Source of the DNA: Microbacterium sp. 11MF
GTDB lineage: Bacteria > Actinomycetota > Actinomycetes > Actinomycetales > Microbacteriaceae
Direction of reading: 5' to 3'
NCBI RefSeq assembly: GCF_000383475.1
Contig: NZ_KB911459.1
Coordinates: 62,001 to 126,000 of the forward strand
DNA length: 64,000 bases
The notes beneath the pieces were generated by a model. That model worked only from the letters and a program-made list of their open reading frames with translations. It was not told the DNA's origin and searched no databases. Both the position numbers and the translations under genes were made by a program. Positions 1 through 7,834 of the stretch are shown here, in pieces; the first letter of the stretch is position 1, and every line of letters begins with the position of its first letter.

Positions 1-132
1 GACGAGTTCTACGCCGACCTGCAGGCGCTCGAGCAGTCCGAGGAGGAGCTCGATCTGCGCGCTGCCGACATCGAATCGTTGATGGACCGGCTCATGGCCG
101 ACCTCGCCGGACTGAACATCACGGGGGACTGA
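1..132 (+). CDS. C-terminal end of a helical, acidic protein (truncated by the window edge)
   Basis: Frame 1 is open from the first base to a TGA at 130-132 and gives 43 residues rich in Glu, Asp, Leu and Ala, consistent with an amphipathic or coiled-coil tail. Its start lies outside the window. The stop is 3 bases before the ATG of the Ntox15-type toxin, so the two are very probably cotranscribed. In secreted-toxin loci such helical proteins often serve as targeting partners or chaperones for the toxin. That role is inferred from position only, since too little is visible to name a family. Confidence 0.6.
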   Translation, partial: DEFYADLQALEQSEEELDLRAADIESLMDRLMADLAGLNITGD

Positions 133-135
133 CAC

Positions 136-765
136 ATGGCTCGAGTCGGAGACGAACTCATCAAGCCGATGCTGCGGGCGCTGGACGACATCCCGGTCCA
201 CGGTCGGCAGCTCGGCGAGATGGTGCGAGGCTTGCGCGGCAAGCAGCGACGCAACCGCGACGGTGTCGAAGACATCGACACGTTCGATGTCACCTTGCGT
301 CCGTTCAAGCGGAACAAGAAGCACGACCCGGTCGAGTACGACCGCCAGTACAACGAGCAGATGGACGCCCTGCAGCAGATGCCGCTGTCCGACTGGCTCC
401 GCAACCGCACCGAATACCTGCAGAACGGCCGCACGCCCGACTCGCTCCGGGCGCAGGAGAACGCTCGCGCGGCTGCGCTCAAGGCAAAGATCTTGGAGCT
501 TCGTGAGCAGGGCCAGAGCCGATCCGAAGCTGCGGAGAATGCGTCATCATGGCTTGCGACGCAAGCTGCCACTCACAGGCTGGACGGCATCGCGGGGGGC
601 AACGTCACTGACATCTCCGGTGTCGGCGACGCTCGCATCAACTCGTCGCTGGGGTCTCAATGGCGGTCTCGCGTGGGTGACATCGACGCCGCCGTCGTCC
701 GGTTCATCCAATCTCATCCGGGGGCGGACCTCTCCGATGTCTACATGAATGTCACCTTCAGATAG
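136..765 (+). CDS. Ntox15-type polymorphic toxin (predicted DNase effector)
   Basis: A 209-aa protein whose residues about 50-195 match the polymorphic toxin type 15 fold: a DVTLRPFKRNKKHD segment, a stretch ending in a DWLRNR motif and NGR, then an HRLD tetrad (the HxxD catalytic motif of this family) followed by IAGG and a GDARINSSLGSQW block. Ntox15 proteins include the Agrobacterium type VI DNase effectors Tde1/Tde2, so DNA degradation in a rival cell is the expected activity. The protein has no signal peptide, LXG, WXG or PAAR domain, so delivery must depend on a partner. The ATG is preceded by a GGGGGA ribosome site inside the upstream gene. Four immunity-type genes follow directly. Confidence 0.85.
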   Translation: MARVGDELIKPMLRALDDIPVHGRQLGEMVRGLRGKQRRNRDGVEDIDTFDVTLRPFKRNKKHDPVEYDRQYNEQMDALQQMPLSDWLRNRTEYLQNGRTPDSLRAQENARAAALKAKILELREQGQSRSEAAENASSWLATQAATHRLDGIAGGNVTDISGVGDARINSSLGSQWRSRVGDIDAAVVRFIQSHPGADLSDVYMNVTFR

Positions 766-768
766 GTT
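763..768 (+). promoter_or_regulatory. -10 box for leaderless transcription of immunity gene 1
   Basis: TAGGTT fits the actinobacterial TANNNT -10 consensus and ends 7 bases before the ATG at 776. TCTACA at 740-745 is a fair -35 with a 17-bp spacer. Transcription would start at or next to the ATG. The same arrangement precedes the other three paralogs. Confidence 0.55.
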
Positions 769-775
769 GAAAACC

Positions 776-1336
776 ATGGTCCAGATCGAAGATTTCGTCG
801 CGCACTCGCCGGTCTCGCAGGAAGTCATAGCCGCGTATCGCGACCGAGTTCCCTCGGAGATCGTCGAGATCTGGGAGCAGTACGGCTACGGCACGTTCGG
901 TGAGGGGTTCATCCGCGTGATCAACCCTTCAGTGTTCGAGGCTGAGCTCGGTGATCGGATCGGGAAAACTCAGGGCGACGGCATCGCGATCCCCGTCATG
1001 GTGACCGCCCTGGGCGATCTCATCACCTGGGAGCCGAGCGTCGATTCACTCGTTGCGATTCTCTTCCGGAAGTTCGAAACGGTGGGTCTGGGTTCGCCCA
1101 AGACCTTCCTCGGCCTAACTCGCCTCGACGGGGCGGAGCACCTGGAAGAAGAATTCGCGTGGGACCCCTACCCGGAGGCAGTCGCCCGTCATGGGGCCGT
1201 GGAGTTCGACGAGTCATTCATCTTCGTCCCGCTGCCGTCGTTGGGTGGTGCGGGCACGGTCGATACTCTGCAGAAACGCCCCACGCTCTCGGCTATTCAG
1301 GTAATGGTCGATCTGCAGGGTCCCATCGGCCACTGA
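776..1336 (+). CDS. GAD-like/DUF1851 immunity protein, copy 1 of 4
   Basis: A 186-aa cytoplasmic protein with a GAD-like N-terminal region (AYRDRVPSEIVEIWEQYGYG) and a DUF1851-like C-terminal part ending QGPIGH. This is the domain arrangement of Tdi1, the immunity partner of the Ntox15 DNase Tde1, so it should neutralise the toxin encoded just upstream. The start at 776 is chosen because it makes all four paralogs exactly 186 aa and follows the repeated TAGGTT box; an earlier in-frame ATG at 749 overlaps the toxin end. Residues 1-87 and 144-186 are nearly the same in all copies. Residues 88-143 differ most here, as copy 1 lacks the FRSNRG-like segment of copies 2-4. Confidence 0.85.
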   Translation: MVQIEDFVAHSPVSQEVIAAYRDRVPSEIVEIWEQYGYGTFGEGFIRVINPSVFEAELGDRIGKTQGDGIAIPVMVTALGDLITWEPSVDSLVAILFRKFETVGLGSPKTFLGLTRLDGAEHLEEEFAWDPYPEAVARHGAVEFDESFIFVPLPSLGGAGTVDTLQKRPTLSAIQVMVDLQGPIGH

Positions 1337-1366
1337 ATTCGACCGCCCCGGGTCGAGGCTGTCCGC

Positions 1367-1386
1367 TGGCTCGAGTCGGCGACGAA
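1367..1386 (+). other. 20-bp remnant of the toxin gene start between immunity genes 1 and 2
   Basis: These 20 bases match toxin positions 137-156 at 19 of 20 bases, with one A-to-C change. In the toxin they encode the start MARVGDE; here the ATG is CTG and the frame soon diverges. This looks like the scar of a duplicated toxin-immunity unit whose toxin part was lost. Confidence 0.6.
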
Positions 1387-1406
1387 ACCACCATCGTCAT
1401 CGTCGA

Positions 1407-1412
1407 TAGGTT
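1407..1412 (+). promoter_or_regulatory. -10 box for leaderless transcription of immunity gene 2
   Basis: TAGGTT ends 6 bases before the ATG at 1419. No convincing -35 hexamer is visible 17 bases upstream. The identical hexamer and spacing in front of the sister genes is the main support. Confidence 0.5.
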
Positions 1413-1418
1413 GTGGGG

Positions 1419-1979
1419 ATGATCGAGTTGGCTGACTTCGTCGAGCATGCACCTGTCGAACCCGACGTTGTCGCCGCGTATCGCGATCGGGTACCCCCGG
1501 AACTGGTCGAGGTTTGGGAACAGTACGGATACGGCACGTTCGGTGAGGGTTTCATCCGCGTCATCAATCCCGCCGTCTACGAGGCGGAGCTGGGGGACCG
1601 GCTCGGCAAGACCCAGGGCGACGGTATCGCGATCCCCGTCATCTTCACCGGTCTTGGCGATGTGATCACCTGGGAACCCAGTATGGGCGGCCTGATCGCG
1701 CTGATGTTCCGTAGCAATCGAGGCGCGGGTTTGGGTAAGGTGTCCAGCTTCCTGACCTTGACGCGTGCAGGCGGCGCGCGTCACCTTGCCCGTGTTCTGG
1801 ACTGGGATGTATTCCCACAAGCGGTTGCGACGCAGGGCGTACCGGACTTCGACGAATCGTTCATCTTCGTGCCGCTGCCTTCCATGGGTGGTCCGGGCAC
1901 AGTCGACACTTTGCAGAAGCGGCCGACGATCTCCGCCATCCAGGTCATGGTCGATCTCCAAGGGCCCATCGGTCACTGA
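1419..1979 (+). CDS. GAD-like/DUF1851 immunity protein, copy 2 of 4
   Basis: A 186-aa paralog of the preceding gene with the same N-terminal AYRDRVPPELVEVWEQYGYG block and C-terminal DFDESFIFVPLP and QGPIGH blocks. Differences concentrate in residues 88-143 (FRSNRGAGLGKVSSF, then a basic RARHLARVL stretch), which suggests a changed toxin-contact surface. A GTG two codons upstream is also possible, but the ATG at 1419 gives the conserved length. Its own -10 box allows expression without the toxin promoter. It may protect against a variant toxin from other strains; this is inferred from paralog divergence. Confidence 0.82.
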   Translation: MIELADFVEHAPVEPDVVAAYRDRVPPELVEVWEQYGYGTFGEGFIRVINPAVYEAELGDRLGKTQGDGIAIPVIFTGLGDVITWEPSMGGLIALMFRSNRGAGLGKVSSFLTLTRAGGARHLARVLDWDVFPQAVATQGVPDFDESFIFVPLPSMGGPGTVDTLQKRPTISAIQVMVDLQGPIGH

Positions 1980-2002
1980 TCGACCACATCTGGGTTCTTC
2001 CC

Positions 2003-2008
2003 TAGGTT
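2003..2008 (+). promoter_or_regulatory. -10 box for leaderless transcription of immunity gene 3
   Basis: TAGGTT ends 7 bases before the ATG at 2016. TCGACC at 1980-1985 matches the -35 consensus at four positions with a 17-bp spacer. Confidence 0.55.
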
Positions 2009-2015
2009 GGAAACC

Positions 2016-2576
2016 ATGGTAGAGATCGCAGATTTCGTCCCGCATGCTCTGGTGGAGCCGGAAGTGATCGCTGCGTACCGTGACCGGGTTCCCGCAGAGA
2101 TCGTCGAGATCTGGGAGCAGTACGGTTACGGCACGTTCGGGGAAGGCTTCATCCGCGTCATCAACCCTGGCGTGTACGAGGCGGAGCTCGGCGACCGCAT
2201 CGGTAAGACACAGGGTGGCGGGATAGCGATCCCCGTCATGGTGACCGGTCTCGGTGACCTGATCACGTGGGAGCCGAGTCTCAACGGGCTCGTCGTACTC
2301 ATGTTCAGGAGCAACCGCGGGACGGGGATGGGCAAAGCCGCTACTTTCCTCGGTCTGTTGATGCTGGACGGCTCGGATTACTTGTCGGAGAAGTTCGGGT
2401 GGGATGTCTTCCCTGAGGCGGTCCAGCAGCAGGGGGCGCCCGCATTCGACGAGTCGTTCATCTTTGTTCCCCTTCCTTCCTTGGGTGGACCTGGCACGGT
2501 CGACACCCTGCAGAAGCGTCAGACGCTGTCGGCTATCCAGGTCATGGTCGACCTGCAGGGTCCCATCGGGCACTGA
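2016..2576 (+). CDS. GAD-like/DUF1851 immunity protein, copy 3 of 4
   Basis: Third 186-aa member of the array. The flanking conserved blocks are retained (QKRQTLSAIQVMVDLQGPIGH has one change from the consensus QKRPT). Its middle part reads FRSNRGTGMGKAATFLG and then an acidic DYLSEKFGW stretch. A TTG at 2007 is in frame, but the ATG at 2016 matches the sisters. No toxin gene accompanies it, so it is an orphan immunity gene in the polymorphic-toxin sense. Confidence 0.82.
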   Translation: MVEIADFVPHALVEPEVIAAYRDRVPAEIVEIWEQYGYGTFGEGFIRVINPGVYEAELGDRIGKTQGGGIAIPVMVTGLGDLITWEPSLNGLVVLMFRSNRGTGMGKAATFLGLLMLDGSDYLSEKFGWDVFPEAVQQQGAPAFDESFIFVPLPSLGGPGTVDTLQKRQTLSAIQVMVDLQGPIGH

Positions 2577-2689
2577 TCGGCCACAGTCGGATGAAGGAAG
2601 CTGTTCGCCTCGCCGGTCCGCGCCGGGCAGTGCCCGGACACCGAGCGCGAACGCCGCGGGGTGGGGTCTCCGCAACGACGGTCTTCGGT

Positions 2690-2695
2690 TAGCTT
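2690..2695 (+). promoter_or_regulatory. -10 box for leaderless transcription of immunity gene 4
   Basis: TAGCTT ends 7 bases before the ATG at 2703. The 126-bp spacer in front of this copy is the longest in the array and otherwise holds nothing recognisable. Confidence 0.5.
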
Positions 2696-2702
2696 GAGGG
2701 AC

Positions 2703-3263
2703 ATGGTCGAGATTGCTGACTTTGTTCCGCACGCGCCGGTCGAGCCCGAGGTCATCGCGGCCTACCGGGAGAGGGTTCCCGCAGAGATCGTCGAGATCTG
2801 GGACACGTACGGGTACGGCACTTTCGCTCACGGTTTTCTTCGAGTGATCAATCCCGCGGTCTACGAGGCTGAACTCGGCGACCGAATCGGCAAGACCCAG
2901 GGTGACGGTGTGGCGATCCCCGTCATGGTCACTGGGCTGGGAGATCTCATCACCTGGGAACCCAGTCTGGGTGGACTTGTGGGTCTCATCTTCCGCGAGA
3001 ACAGAGGCGTCGGCCTGGGGGACGTGGATTCATTCCTTCTTCTCACCGAGGCGGTGGGCTTGGACCATTTGGCCGCGGAGTTCAACTGGGGCGTCTTCCC
3101 CGAAGCGGTTGCGACGCAGGGCGCACCGGACTTCGACGAGTCGTTCATCTTCGTTCCCTTGCCATCCCTGGGCGGCCCGGGCACGGTCGACACACTTCAG
3201 AAACGCCCGACCCTCTCAGCGATCCAGATGATGGTCGACCTACAAGGCCCCATCGGGCACTGA
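2703..3263 (+). CDS. GAD-like/DUF1851 immunity protein, copy 4 of 4
   Basis: Fourth 186-aa paralog. It differs from the others also near residue 33-45 (DTYGYGTFAHGFLRV where the sisters have EQYGYGTFGEGFIRV), and its variable part is acidic (FRENRGVGLGDVDSF). The C-terminal 43 residues are almost identical to copies 1-3. The WXG100-like gene follows after 181 bp of non-coding DNA. The role is the same as for the other copies: predicted binding and inactivation of an Ntox15-type nuclease, probably with altered specificity. Confidence 0.82.
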   Translation: MVEIADFVPHAPVEPEVIAAYRERVPAEIVEIWDTYGYGTFAHGFLRVINPAVYEAELGDRIGKTQGDGVAIPVMVTGLGDLITWEPSLGGLVGLIFRENRGVGLGDVDSFLLLTEAVGLDHLAAEFNWGVFPEAVATQGAPDFDESFIFVPLPSLGGPGTVDTLQKRPTLSAIQMMVDLQGPIGH

Positions 3264-3335
3264 GCGCACGCTCGGAATTGCGCTGTCGATCAGCGCTTCG
3301 GCGCGGGGGAGCGACCGGCCCGACGAGCGATTGTC

Positions 3336-3374
3336 AAGAGGGGACTTCTCCCCATGGGGTGGGAGAGACCTCTT
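3336..3374. promoter_or_regulatory. Inverted repeat in the region upstream of the WXG100-like gene
   Basis: Outer arms AAGAGG (3336-3341) and CCTCTT (3369-3374) enclose a perfect CCCCATGGGG palindrome at 3350-3359. TTGTCA at 3331-3336 and TAGCAT at 3378-3383 look like promoter hexamers but are too far apart to be one promoter. It is a possible operator or leader hairpin for the gene at 3445. The remainder of 3264-3444 shows nothing recognisable. Confidence 0.35.
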
Positions 3375-3444
3375 CGCTAGCATCGTTCACGCGGGGGAGG
3401 AAACGGGTTCTCCGTACCACGACGAAACGCTGGGAGGCGGGTTC

Positions 3445-3735
3445 ATGGCTCACGATTTTGGTGCAACATACAGCGAGATGGAGAGCGCGGCGCAGCGCCT
3501 GCGCGATGGTCGTCAGACTGTCACCGACACGCTGAAGGAACTCCAGGGCATCATCGATGACCTGGTGCAGGACGGCTTCAAGACCGAGAACGCGTCCGAG
3601 GCCTACTCGACCGCCTACTCGGAGCTCACGACGTCGCTCGACGACGCCGCTGAGGCCGTCAACGACATGGCTCAGGCGCTCGACCGCATGGCGGACCGCA
3701 TCCGCGACACGGACGCCGAGCTCGCCGGCGGTTGA
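3445..3735 (+). CDS. WXG100-like (ESAT-6 superfamily) small helical protein
   Basis: A 96-aa, all-helical protein with the size and layout of type VII secretion WXG100 substrates: two long helices separated near residues 43-50. The turn reads QDGF, so the hallmark Trp of WXG is replaced; no clear C-terminal YxxxD/E secretion signal is seen. The start is fixed by the GGGAGGCGGG ribosome site just before the ATG at 3445. Position beside an Ntox15 toxin and immunity array suggests a role in toxin export or folding, but the substituted motif makes secretion uncertain. A strong hairpin terminator follows. Confidence 0.65.
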   Translation: MAHDFGATYSEMESAAQRLRDGRQTVTDTLKELQGIIDDLVQDGFKTENASEAYSTAYSELTTSLDDAAEAVNDMAQALDRMADRIRDTDAELAGG

Positions 3736-3750
3736 TCCCTCCACACGCTC

Positions 3751-3791
3751 ACGGGCCGCGATGCGATCTCATGATCCGCATCGCGGCCCGT
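3751..3791 (+). terminator. Hairpin terminator after the toxin island
   Basis: Perfect 15-bp arms (3751-3765 and 3777-3791) around an 11-base loop, with no long T run. This is typical of terminators in high-GC actinobacteria. Confidence 0.75.
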
Positions 3792-3843
3792 CGCCTGTGT
3801 TCACGATGATTAGGATCAGGATGACGAACGGAGTGTCGCGACG

Positions 3844-4068
3844 ATGACCACCTCGCAGACCTACTGGTACAACCTCTCCACCCAGTCCGTGGTGCGCGAC
3901 GATCAGCGCCCCTCCGAGGACTGCCTGGGCCCGTTCGCCACCGCGGCAGAGGCCGAGGATTCGCCCGCCGTGCTCATCGAGTACGCGAAGAGCTGGCTCG
4001 AGAGCGAAGAGAGCGAGCCGTACCGTCAGATGGCGGCGGAACTCGACGACGACATCGATCGCGCCTGA
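3844..4068 (+). CDS. Small actinobacterial protein with WYN-type start (SPOR-like family)
   Basis: A 74-aa protein beginning MTTSQTYWYNLST and followed by GPFATAAEAEDS. The WYN...GPF-T-EEAE pattern is that of short actinobacterial proteins often labelled SPOR-domain-like; the function is unknown. The C-terminal half is acidic (ESEESE, LDDDID). The ATG has GGAG 11 bases upstream. The next gene starts 7 bases after its stop, so the two may be cotranscribed, although their products look unrelated. Confidence 0.6.
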   Translation: MTTSQTYWYNLSTQSVVRDDQRPSEDCLGPFATAAEAEDSPAVLIEYAKSWLESEESEPYRQMAAELDDDIDRA

Positions 4069-4075
4069 CGCGCGC

Positions 4076-5755
4076 ATGCGTGCTTCCCGCCGCGGAGCGG
4101 TCGCTGTTCTCGCTGTTGCCGCCCTTGCCCTGAGCGCCTGCGCGCCCGCACTGCCACCGTCGGTCGTCCCCGACAGCAGCGTCACCGTCGGGTGGGGAGG
4201 CCGGCTCACCTCGTTCAACGCCGCGACCGACCCCACAGCAGCCAACCGCGACATCGCCGCGGCGACGCGCTCAGCCTTCGGTCATATGGTCGATGGGGAA
4301 GTCGTCCCGGACGAGTCGTTCGGCACGGCGAAGATCGTGGGCAAGGACTCCTTCACTGTCCGGTACGACCTGAAGGAGCCGCTCTGGTCCGACGGCATCC
4401 CGCTGGACGCCGCCGACCTCGTGCTGGGATGGGCGGCATCCGTCGGTCTTCTCACGAAGGACGGCCCCACGGATGCGGCGCTGAAAGCCGCGCGGCCGAA
4501 GGTCGACGAGTTCGCTCGCGCAATCGACGTCACCTACCCCGCCCCCACCATCTCGTGGCAGACCGCGATCGCCGCTGACGTGCCGGCGCACACCGTGGGG
4601 ATGCGCGCCTTCGATCTCGACGACCCGATGGAGGCGAAGCAGGCCGTCATCCGGGCGGTGCTCGACCGGGACACAACGGCTCTCGCCGCCATCTCGGACG
4701 TATGGAACACGGATTTCGCTCTCACGGACGGCAAGCTCTCGCCGACGATGGCGCTCTCGAGCGGCCCGTACGTCGTCTCGAAGGTCTCCGACGAGGGGGC
4801 GAGTGTCACGCTGACGCCGAACCCTCAATACCGCGGAGCGGCGGTGCCGCAGGTCGCCGACGTCGCGCTCGTCCCTCGCGGGGACGACCCTCTCGCTGCC
4901 GTCGGGAAATCCCTCGACATCCTCTCGTTCACGCCGACTCCCGCTGACCGCACGCCGGTGAAGCAACTCGAGCGGCGAGACTTCGGGGCGCAGACGACGA
5001 ACGACGGCACGATCTGGACCGTCCTCCTCAGCACCGACGCGGTCTTCTCCTCGCGCAACGCCCGCGCGGCCTTCTTGCGCGCCATCCCCGCGGACGACAT
5101 GGTCGCCGCCGGCGCGGGTGAGTGGTCGCAGTCGTATCCGAAGACGACGTCGATGGTCACGGCCCCGGGTTCGCGGGCGTTCGAGATCGTCACTGAGGAT
5201 TCCGGTTTCGCGAAGACGATCGGCACTCCCGCGGACGACGCCGCCGTCGATCGTGCTGCCGCCGGTGTCCGCGGCGGTGCCCGGGTGTGCGTGCTCTACG
5301 ACCGAAAGAGCGGATTCGCGAAGGGCGCCTTCACAGCCCTGAAAGCCGGCATCGCCGAGGCCGGCTGGAACGCCGTCGACTGCGCGACGGATGACCTGGA
5401 TGCCGCGCAGAAGGCGTCGGGATGGGATGCCGTCATCCGGCGCGTCCGCGTTCCCCAGACACCCCAGCAGATCGCGAGCCAGTGGAGCACCACGGGCTCC
5501 TCGAGCCTCGTCGGTCGGGTCGATCCGAAGCGCGACGAGCTGATCGCCACACTCCAGCAGACGGTGGACGTCTACGACGCGCGCGACCTGCTGGCGAAGA
5601 TCGAGTCGACGATCGTGTCGGACGCGGTCGCCCGACCGCTGGCCGCGGTCCCGCGTCTGACGATCTCCGCGCCCCGCGTGACCGGCGTCACGGTGCGCGA
5701 CGGCGACGACGCTCCGGTGCTCTCCGGGATCTCGGGGTGGACGCCCTCGGGGTGA
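4076..5755 (+). CDS. Extracytoplasmic solute-binding lipoprotein, family 5 (peptide type)
   Basis: A 559-aa protein with a lipoprotein signal peptide (RRGAVAV...LALSACAP; the lipobox Cys is about residue 22) and a family 5 binding-protein body, including the SLWSDG-like segment EPLWSDGIPLDAADLVLGW. Such lipoproteins capture oligopeptides, nickel or sugars for ABC importers. No permease or ATPase gene is next to it, so it must use a transporter encoded elsewhere or have another role. The C-terminal half is less typical of the family than the N-terminal half. Substrate cannot be told. Confidence 0.8.
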   Translation: MRASRRGAVAVLAVAALALSACAPALPPSVVPDSSVTVGWGGRLTSFNAATDPTAANRDIAAATRSAFGHMVDGEVVPDESFGTAKIVGKDSFTVRYDLKEPLWSDGIPLDAADLVLGWAASVGLLTKDGPTDAALKAARPKVDEFARAIDVTYPAPTISWQTAIAADVPAHTVGMRAFDLDDPMEAKQAVIRAVLDRDTTALAAISDVWNTDFALTDGKLSPTMALSSGPYVVSKVSDEGASVTLTPNPQYRGAAVPQVADVALVPRGDDPLAAVGKSLDILSFTPTPADRTPVKQLERRDFGAQTTNDGTIWTVLLSTDAVFSSRNARAAFLRAIPADDMVAAGAGEWSQSYPKTTSMVTAPGSRAFEIVTEDSGFAKTIGTPADDAAVDRAAAGVRGGARVCVLYDRKSGFAKGAFTALKAGIAEAGWNAVDCATDDLDAAQKASGWDAVIRRVRVPQTPQQIASQWSTTGSSSLVGRVDPKRDELIATLQQTVDVYDARDLLAKIESTIVSDAVARPLAAVPRLTISAPRVTGVTVRDGDDAPVLSGISGWTPSG

Positions 5756-5824
5756 GCCGCCGCATCCCGCCGTCGTGTCCGATTTCCGCGAGTCGATGTC
5801 GGGCGGTCGTGTCAGGCTGAGGTC

Positions 5825-7330
5825 ATGACGATCGCAGCGATGACCTTCGACGAGCGGTATCGCGCGATCGACGCGCGCGACGCCCGCTTCGACGGGCAAT
5901 TCGTCACCGCGGTGCACACGACCGGGATCTACTGTCGTCCCAGCTGTCCGGCGCGGACCCCGAAGGCGGCGAACGTCAGCTTCTTCGCCACGAGCGCCGC
6001 CGCGCACGAGGCCGGGTTCCGGGCGTGCAAGCGCTGCCTGCCCGAGGCGACCCCCGGCTCACCGCAGTGGAATCTGCGGGGCGATGTCGCCGGGCGGGCG
6101 ATGCGTCTCATCGCCGACGGGGTCGTCGACCGGGACGGGGTCTCCGGGCTCGCCGCGCGGCTCGGGTACTCCGATCGTCACCTGACGCGGCTCCTCACGA
6201 CCGAGCTCGGCGCCGGCCCCCTCGCCCTGGCGCGTGCGCATCGCGCTCATACGGCGCGCACCCTGCTCGTCGACACCGATCTGTCGATGGCCGACGTCGC
6301 GTTCGCCGCCGGATTCGGCAGCATCCGTCAGTTCAACGAGACGATGACCGAGGTGTTCTCCCTGTCGCCGTCCGACCTCCGGGCCCGTCGGCGCGGGACG
6401 ACCGCGGCTCCCGGGCGGATCGACCTCGTCCTCCCGGTGCGCAAGCCGTTCGACGCGGTCGGGCTGTTCGGATGGATGCGGGCGCACGCCATCCCCGGGG
6501 TCGAGACCGGTGACGCCGCGACGTTCGCGCGCACGATCCGTCTCAGCGGCGGCCCGGCCTGGTTCGAGGTGCGACAGGATGCCGCGGGTCGCCTACGGCT
6601 GCGCGCCGAGCTCGCCTCGCTGCGAGACCTCGCACCGCTGATCGCGCGGGTGCGTCGGCTGTTCGACCTCGACGCCGACCCGACCGCCATCGATGCCGCC
6701 CTGTCGCGGCATCCCGAACTGCGTCCTCTCGTCGAGCGCATTCCCGGAGTTCGACTGCCGGCAGCCATGGATGCCGACGAGATGCTCATCCGCGCCATGA
6801 TCGGGCAGCAGATCAGCGTCGCGTCCGCGCGCACCGTGATGGGGCGGCTCGCCGCCGCACTCGGCGAACCGATCGACTCGCCCGCAGGGCCGTCCGTCCT
6901 CTTCCCCACATCCGCCGTCATCGCCGAGCGCGGGGGAGAGGTGCTGCGCGGGCCCGGCGCCCGGATCCGCGCCATCGTGGGCGCAGCGACCGCGCTCGCC
7001 GACGGGTCGCTCCGCCTGAGCCCCGGCGACGACACCCTCGAGCAGCGCGAGCGGCTGCTGGCTCTTCCGGGGATCGGTCCCTGGACGGCCGACTACGTCC
7101 GCATGCGCGTCCTCGGCGACCCGGACATCCTGCTCCCCGGCGACGTCGCCGCCCGGGCGGGAGCCGCAGCGGCCGGCATCCCCGCGGATGCCACCGGCCT
7201 CACGACCTGGTCGACCAGGGTCGCGCCGTGGCGCAGCTACCTGATGGCGCACCTCTGGTACGCCGCCCCCGTCACGCAGGCGTGGCGCGCGGAAACCCCC
7301 GACACCCCGTCCCGAAAGGACGACCGATGA
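5825..7330 (+). CDS. Ada-AlkA fusion: methyl-phosphotriester sensor, AraC-type HTH and 3-methyladenine DNA glycosylase
   Basis: A 501-aa protein with three parts. Residues about 1-80 are the Ada zinc domain with four Cys ligands (YCRPSCPAR and ACKRCLP). Residues about 85-185 form an AraC-type DNA-binding domain with two HTH motifs. Residues about 200-490 are an AlkA-like glycosylase with helix-hairpin-helix [15 protein letters not shown] and catalytic Asp in the following [11 protein letters not shown]. It should sense methylated phosphates, activate transcription and excise alkylated bases. The stop overlaps the ATG of ogt by 4 bp (ATGA), which makes an alkylation-repair operon. A CAGGCT box 6 bases before the ATG suggests leaderless transcription. 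Confidence 0.9.
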   Translation: MTIAAMTFDERYRAIDARDARFDGQFVTAVHTTGIYCRPSCPARTPKAANVSFFATSAAAHEAGFRACKRCLPEATPGSPQWNLRGDVAGRAMRLIADGVVDRDGVSGLAARLGYSDRHLTRLLTTELGAGPLALARAHRAHTARTLLVDTDLSMADVAFAAGFGSIRQFNETMTEVFSLSPSDLRARRRGTTAAPGRIDLVLPVRKPFDAVGLFGWMRAHAIPGVETGDAATFARTIRLSGGPAWFEVRQDAAGRLRLRAELASLRDLAPLIARVRRLFDLDADPTAIDAALSRHPELRPLVERIPGVRLPAAMDADEMLIRAMIGQQISVASARTVMGRLAAALGEPIDSPAGPSVLFPTSAVIAERGGEVLRGPGARIRAIVGAATALADGSLRLSPGDDTLEQRERLLALPGIGPWTADYVRMRVLGDPDILLPGDVAARAGAAAAGIPADATGLTTWSTRVAPWRSYLMAHLWYAAPVTQAWRAETPDTPSRKDDR

Positions 7331-7818
7331 GCGCGGTCCTGCAGACCCTCGACACTCCCGACGGCGCATTCACGATCCTCGAAGAGGACGGTCGCGTGCT
7401 GGCGTCGGGATGGACCTCGGATGCCGACGCGATCCTCGGCAGGCTACGGGCCGACCGCGTGCCCGCCGACGTGACGACGGGTCGAGTCCGGTCCGCGGAC
7501 GCCGTCGCCGCCTATTACGACGGCGACCTCGCGGCGATCGACGACGTGCCGGTCAGCCAGCACGGCACAGCGATGCAGCTCACGGGGTGGAGCGCGCTGC
7601 GAGACATCCCGGCGGGAAAGCCCCTCACCTACGCCGAGTTCGCCGCCCACCTCGGCTCACCGACCGCGGTCCGGGCCGCGGCATCCATCTGCGCGCGGAA
7701 TGCGCCGGCCCTGTTCGTCCCCTGCCACCGGGTGCTGCGGACCGGGGGAGCCCTCGGCGGATTCGCCTGGGGTCTCGACGTCAAGATGCGGCTGCTGGAG
7801 CGCGAAGCGGCGATCTGA
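7327..7818 (+). CDS. ogt: Methylated-DNA-protein cysteine methyltransferase
   Basis: A 163-aa O6-alkylguanine-DNA alkyltransferase that transfers the alkyl group to its own Cys in the PCHRV motif (about residue 135). The preceding helix-turn-helix-like region carries [21 protein letters not shown]. The active-site loop follows with GALGGFAWG. The ATG lies inside the end of the Ada-AlkA gene (ATGA overlap), so translation is coupled. Together the two genes cover phosphotriester sensing, N3-alkyl base excision and O6-alkylguanine reversal, functions that E. coli splits between Ada, AlkA and Ogt. Confidence 0.92.
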   Translation: MSAVLQTLDTPDGAFTILEEDGRVLASGWTSDADAILGRLRADRVPADVTTGRVRSADAVAAYYDGDLAAIDDVPVSQHGTAMQLTGWSALRDIPAGKPLTYAEFAAHLGSPTAVRAAASICARNAPALFVPCHRVLRTGGALGGFAWGLDVKMRLLEREAAI

Positions 7819-7834
7819 CTCGGTTTTTTCGAGT

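Noticed and set aside
1293..2831. A 512-codon open frame antisense to the immunity genes, which looks like a repetitive protein
   Set aside because: It mirrors the three repeated immunity genes on the other strand; its repeats are their reverse complement, and it has no ribosome site or recognisable domain.
3331..3444. N-terminal extension of the WXG100-like protein
   Set aside because: The extension covers a palindromic, promoter-like stretch and would not fit the roughly 100-aa family; the ATG at 3445 has a strong ribosome site.
7818..7834. ACTCG/CGAGT stem with a T6 loop after ogt as a terminator
   Set aside because: The T run is in the loop, not after the stem, and the stem is only 5 bp; it is more likely part of the exporter promoter region.
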